A stretch of DNA of 64,000 nt from Gemmatimonadota bacterium. GTDB lineage: Bacteria; Gemmatimonadota; Gemmatimonadetes; Gemmatimonadales; GWC2-71-9. The notes under the pieces were generated by a model. That model was not told the origin of the DNA and ran no database searches. It saw only the letters and a program-made list of their open reading frames with translations. Location: assembly GCA_022563595.1 (NCBI GenBank), contig JADFNB010000003.1, positions 62,001-126,000 on the forward strand. Reading direction: 5' to 3'. Positions 61,146 through 64,000 of this stretch are shown piece after piece (the stretch's first letter is position 1; each line of letters begins with the position of its first letter). The position numbers and the translations under genes were made by a program.

Positions 61146-63674
61146 CTAGACGTCCATTTCGCGTTGGTCGCGGCCCTCGGAGACCACGGCAGCATCCGCC
61201 TCCGAACCTTCGGCGCCATTGCCGTTGCCGTTACCGTTTACGTCGTCGCGGACCACCCGGGTAACGTCGACGACCGTATCGCCCTCGTCGAGATTCATGA
61301 CCTTGACACCCTGTGTGTTCCGTCCGATCACCCGTATCCCCTCGACCGGCACCCTGATGATCACGCCGTGACGGGTGATCATCATGAGTTCATCGTCCGG
61401 CAATACTTCTTTGAGCGCGACGATGCAGCCGGTCTTGGCGGTGTGCTTGAGCGTGATGATACCCTTGCCGCCGCGTTTCTGGACGCGATAGTCCGACAGC
61501 GCAGACCGTTTGCCGAACCCGTTCTCGCTCACCACGAGCAGGGTCGCGTCGCGCCGTACCACCACCATCCCGATCACCCGGTCATCATCGCCGAGCCCGA
61601 TGCCGCGCACGCCGGCGGCGGTTCTACCCATCTCACGCACGCCACTCTCGTGGAAGCGTACACTCATCCCGTGACGGGTCGCGAGGACGACATCGTTGGA
61701 TCCGTCAGTCACCTGCACATCGATGAGCGCGTCGCCCTTCCTGACGTTGATCGCCCTGATCCCGGTTGCGCGCGGGTTGCCGTAGGCCGAGAGAACCGTC
61801 TTCTTCACCGTCCCACCGGCCGTGGCAAACATCAGATAGAGCGAGTCGCTGAACTCACGCACGGGTACGAACCCGGCGATCCCGTCACCCTGCTTGAGAC
61901 CGATCAGGTTCACCACCGGTCTTCCGCGTGCCGCGCGCCCGCCCTGCGGGATATCGTAGACCTTGAGCCAGTACAACTGGCCGTCCTGTGTCAGGAAGAG
62001 CACGTAGTCGTGGGTCGAAGCCACGAAGAGGTGCTCTACCCAGTCGTCTTCCTTCGTCCCCATCCCAGCGAGGCCCCGCCCGCCGCGGCGCTGGCGGCGA
62101 TAGGTGCCTACGGGGATACGCTTGATGTAACCGGAATGGGAGATCGTGATGACCATGTCCTCTTCGGCGATCAGATCTTCCACCGTGAAGCTGCCCTGGT
62201 CGGCCACGATCTCGGTACGCCGCTCGTCGCCGAACTTCTCCTCGATCTCGATGAGTTCGTCCTTGAGGATATCCAGCCGTCGCTTCTTCGAAGCGAGGAT
62301 GCCCTCGAGTTCCTTGATGAGCGCGTGCACCTCTTCGAGTTCTTCCTCGAGTTTGTCGATCTCGAGCGACGTGAGACGGGCCAGTCGCATGTTGAGGATC
62401 GCCTCGCTCTGCTTCTGTGAGAACTCGAATTCTTTGCGCAACGCGGCGTCGGCACTCGGGACGTCTTTGGCAGCGCGAATGATCTTGATGACCGCATCGA
62501 TGTTGTCGACGGCGATCTTGAGCCCGTTCAGTATGTGTTCACGCGCCTTGGCCCGGCCCAGATCGTACTGCGCCCGCTTCGTGATCACCACGTGCCGGTG
62601 ATCGATGAAGTGCTGGAGCATCTCCTTGAGGGCCATCACCTTCGGCTCGCCGTCGACGAGCGCCAGCATGATCGAGCCGAACGTGGCCTGCATCTGGGTG
62701 CGCTTGTAGAGCTGGTTCAGGACCACATCGGGGTTCGCGTCCCGCTTCAGCTCTATGACGACGCGCATGCCGTCCCGGTCCGACTCGTCGCGCAGGTCGG
62801 AGATATCGGTAATGCGTTTGGCGCGTACCTGCTCGGCGATCTGCTCGATCAGCCGTGACTTGTTGACTTGGAACGGAATCTCGGTGATGACGATCTGCAC
62901 CCTGCCCGACGTCTCCTTCTCTTCGATCTGGGCGCGGGCCCGCATCACGATGCGCCCGCGACCGGTCTCGTAGCACTCGGTTATCCCCGCCCGGCCGTAG
63001 ATGAACCCGCCTGTGGGGAAGTCCGGCCCTTTGACGAACTGCCGCAGGTCGGCGAGGTCGCATTCGGGATTGTCGACGAGATGGCGGACGGCCGCGCCGA
63101 CCTCGAGCAGGTTGTGCGGCGGGATGTTTGTCGCCATCCCTACAGCGATGCCGGAGGCCCCGTTCACGAGCAGGTTCGGGAACTTCGCCGGCAGAACGGT
63201 GGGCTCCTTCAACCGGTCGTCGAAGTTGGGCGTAAAGGGAACGGTCTCTTTATCGATGTCTTCGATCATCTGGATGGCAATGGGCGTGAGCCGCGACTCG
63301 GTGTACCGGTACGCGGCCGCCGCGTCGCCATCGATCGAGCCGAAGTTCCCCTGCCCGTCCACCAGCGGGTAGCGGAGCGAGAAGTCCTGCACCATCCGAA
63401 CCAAGGAGTCGTATACAGCGCTGTCGCCGTGCGGGTGGTACTTCCCGAGCACCTCGCCGACGACCGTAGCGCACTTCTTGTACGGCCGACCGGGCAGGAG
63501 CCCCAGTCCGTTCATCGCGTAGAGAATCCGCCGGTGCACGGGTTTCAGGCCGTCGCGCACGTCCGGCAGAGCGCGGGAGACGATGACGCTCATCGAGTAG
63601 CTGATGAACGACTCTTTCATCTCGTCTTCGATCAGGCGGGGGAGGATACGTTCGCGTTGGTTCGGAGCGGTCAT
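61146..63674 (-). CDS. gyrA: DNA gyrase subunit A
   Basis: 842 aa, normal length. The catalytic tyrosine is Y124 in RYTESRL. The quinolone-region residues S85 and D89 ([10 protein letters not shown]), equal to Ser83 and Asp87 of E. coli, are unmutated. The GyrA box RRGGRG (in [12 protein letters not shown]) opens the C-terminal DNA-wrapping domain. The C-terminal tail has NGNGNGNG and an acidic end. It starts at ATG 63674 with AGGGAAG three bases upstream. The promoter and a terminator-like leader hairpin are listed separately. gyrB is not in the window. Confidence 0.97.
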   Translation of the reverse strand: MTAPNQRERILPRLIEDEMKESFISYSMSVIVSRALPDVRDGLKPVHRRILYAMNGLGLLPGRPYKKCATVVGEVLGKYHPHGDSAVYDSLVRMVQDFSLRYPLVDGQGNFGSIDGDAAAAYRYTESRLTPIAIQMIEDIDKETVPFTPNFDDRLKEPTVLPAKFPNLLVNGASGIAVGMATNIPPHNLLEVGAAVRHLVDNPECDLADLRQFVKGPDFPTGGFIYGRAGITECYETGRGRIVMRARAQIEEKETSGRVQIVITEIPFQVNKSRLIEQIAEQVRAKRITDISDLRDESDRDGMRVVIELKRDANPDVVLNQLYKRTQMQATFGSIMLALVDGEPKVMALKEMLQHFIDHRHVVITKRAQYDLGRAKAREHILNGLKIAVDNIDAVIKIIRAAKDVPSADAALRKEFEFSQKQSEAILNMRLARLTSLEIDKLEEELEEVHALIKELEGILASKKRRLDILKDELIEIEEKFGDERRTEIVADQGSFTVEDLIAEEDMVITISHSGYIKRIPVGTYRRQRRGGRGLAGMGTKEDDWVEHLFVASTHDYVLFLTQDGQLYWLKVYDIPQGGRAARGRPVVNLIGLKQGDGIAGFVPVREFSDSLYLMFATAGGTVKKTVLSAYGNPRATGIRAINVRKGDALIDVQVTDGSNDVVLATRHGMSVRFHESGVREMGRTAAGVRGIGLGDDDRVIGMVVVRRDATLLVVSENGFGKRSALSDYRVQKRGGKGIITLKHTAKTGCIVALKEVLPDDELMMITRHGVIIRVPVEGIRVIGRNTQGVKVMNLDEGDTVVDVTRVVRDDVNGNGNGNGAEGSEADAAVVSEGRDQREMDV

Positions 63675-63692
63675 GTGCTTCCCTTGGGCAAC

Positions 63693-63717
63693 AAAAAGGG
63701 GGGCTGAATGACCCCCT
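63693..63717 (-). terminator. Terminator-like hairpin in the gyrA leader
   Basis: On the minus strand A-GGGGG-TCATTCAG-CCCCCC is followed at once by TTTTT, a classic intrinsic terminator: five or six G-C pairs, an 8-base loop and a T-tract. It lies after the gyrA promoter and 18 bases before the gyrA ATG. It may terminate part of the transcripts (attenuation), or terminate a different minus-strand transcript entering from upstream. Confidence 0.75.
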
Positions 63718-63731
63718 GGCGGAGCCTGGTA

Positions 63732-63760
63732 ATAATACCCAAATCAGCGCTGATTAGCAA
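63732..63760 (-). promoter_or_regulatory. Sigma-70-type promoter of gyrA
   Basis: On the minus strand the -35 TTGCTA (63755-63760) and the -10 TATTAT (63732-63737) are separated by 17 bases, the optimal spacing. The predicted transcript starts near 63725, giving a leader of about 50 nt that includes the hairpin listed before. The spacer is occupied by a perfect palindrome. Confidence 0.75.
63742..63755. promoter_or_regulatory. Perfect 14-bp palindrome between -35 and -10 of gyrA
   Basis: AATCAGCGCTGATT reads the same on both strands. Its location inside the promoter spacer, overlapping the edge of the -35, suits an operator for a dimeric repressor or activator. No similar site was noticed elsewhere. 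Confidence 0.6.
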
Positions 63761-64000
63761 TCCTGCCTGGTAGCTTCAAGTGTTTGTGGCGTAGTAACTT
63801 ATGCTTTGCACAATAGGCGCAGGGAGGCGACGGATCGGAGGTCAAAAAGCGGCAAAGTGCCAACCCGAGCGGGAGCCGCAGCACGCCTACCGTACCATCG
63901 GGTTGTCCTAGTGTGGTGTCGCCGAAATAGTGCTGCTATTCGGACGCCACCGCATCCCGCCCCGCGGCGTTTCTCGTCGTCGCAATAGCGCTGCTATTAC
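63761..64000. other. Gene-free right edge of the window
   Basis: There is no supported gene in the last 240 bases. A short plus-strand frame (63806-63988) has no ribosome site or conserved look. The region holds two copies of a 23-base direct repeat (63918-63940 and 63976-63998) and may be the upstream region of a gene beyond the edge. Confidence 0.5.
63918..63998. repeat. Two copies of a 23-base direct repeat, 58-base period
   Basis: GTCG(C/T)CG(A/C) followed by the core AATAG(T/C)GCTGCTATT occurs at 63918-63940 and 63976-63998, with three mismatches in 23 bases. The core is nearly self-complementary: in the second copy AATAGC and GCTATT flank a 3-base loop. The second copy ends 2 bases before the window edge, so more copies may follow. 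Confidence 0.75.

Noticed and set aside
61210-61240. (AACGGC)-like repeat in the gyrA 3' end
   Set aside because: Short hexamer repeat encoding an NGNG linker before an acidic tail, common in GyrA C-termini; not noteworthy alone.
63918-63998. Possible start of a CRISPR array
   Set aside because: Only two imperfect copies of 23 bases with mismatches, and no cas genes in the window; a longer view is needed.

Overview
The window is about 64 kb of gene-dense, high-GC DNA from a Gram-negative (diderm) bacterium. Outer-membrane and periplasmic proteins are plentiful: a TolC-type channel, a BamA-like barrel, a DUF5916 barrel and many signal peptides ending in AQ or AAQ. Together with DUF5916, DinB-fold proteins, PadR regulators, DUF2911, a four-cysteine YggX-like protein and exported M14, M19 and amidohydrolase enzymes, this points to Gemmatimonadota or a close relative. 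That placement is inference from gene style; there is no rRNA, and I saw no tRNA, insertion sequence, phage, CRISPR array or toxin system that I could support.

Layout. 1-7.4 kb (+): polX, nth, a DUF6941 protein, an ArnT/PMT-type glycosyltransferase, an AsnB-like amidotransferase and an HD-domain protein. 7.5-13.6 kb (+): one run with ECF sigma factor, small membrane protein (probable anti-sigma), Spy/CpxP-like periplasmic protein, TolC, an ABC ATPase, a MacA-like adaptor and a MacB-like permease, that is an efflux machine linked to an envelope-stress sigma factor. 13.7-16.9 kb (+): DUF5916 barrel and homoserine kinase. 16.9-20.9 kb (-): a compact six-gene operon of mostly exported proteins (M19 dipeptidase, NTF2-fold lipoprotein, exported RidA, DinB, an HEAAH membrane protein, exported DinB). 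21.1-26.9 kb (+): YggX-like protein, then a three-subunit molybdenum hydroxylase of the 4-hydroxybenzoyl-CoA reductase type and a cysteine-desulfurase-like enzyme. 27.2-34.3 kb: mainly minus-strand genes (DUF2911, a TerB-like/acyl-CoA dehydrogenase fusion, a MerA-like flavoprotein, VOC, NTF2-fold, PadR).

34.8-49 kb: M14 peptidase; a second ECF sigma/anti-sigma/PDZ operon; leuS; a decayed chemoreceptor gene; serA with a SerC-like aminotransferase; GT2; a Tat-exported asparaginase-family enzyme with a BamA-like barrel. 49-64 kb: thioredoxin-fold/saccharopine-dehydrogenase-like pair; a sodium-dependent transporter; dienelactone hydrolase; PQQ-type sugar dehydrogenase; an orphan dehydrogenase E1-alpha; an amidohydrolase; Ser/Thr kinase, REC-GAF-GGDEF and threonine dehydratase genes; and gyrA with a well-formed promoter and a terminator-like hairpin in its leader.

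The most notable features beyond ordinary genes are: (i) four gene relics (a YyaL/DUF255 C-terminus, a proline-racemase N-terminus, an internally deleted DUF2277 and a chemoreceptor lacking its middle), suggesting genome shrinkage by clean deletions; (ii) short tandem repeats read as protein in two adjacent subunits of the molybdenum enzyme and at a glycosyltransferase C-terminus; (iii) a possible gyrA attenuator; and (iv) the six-gene exported operon, the best candidate for an uncharacterised functional unit. I found no unmistakably new defence or mobile system.
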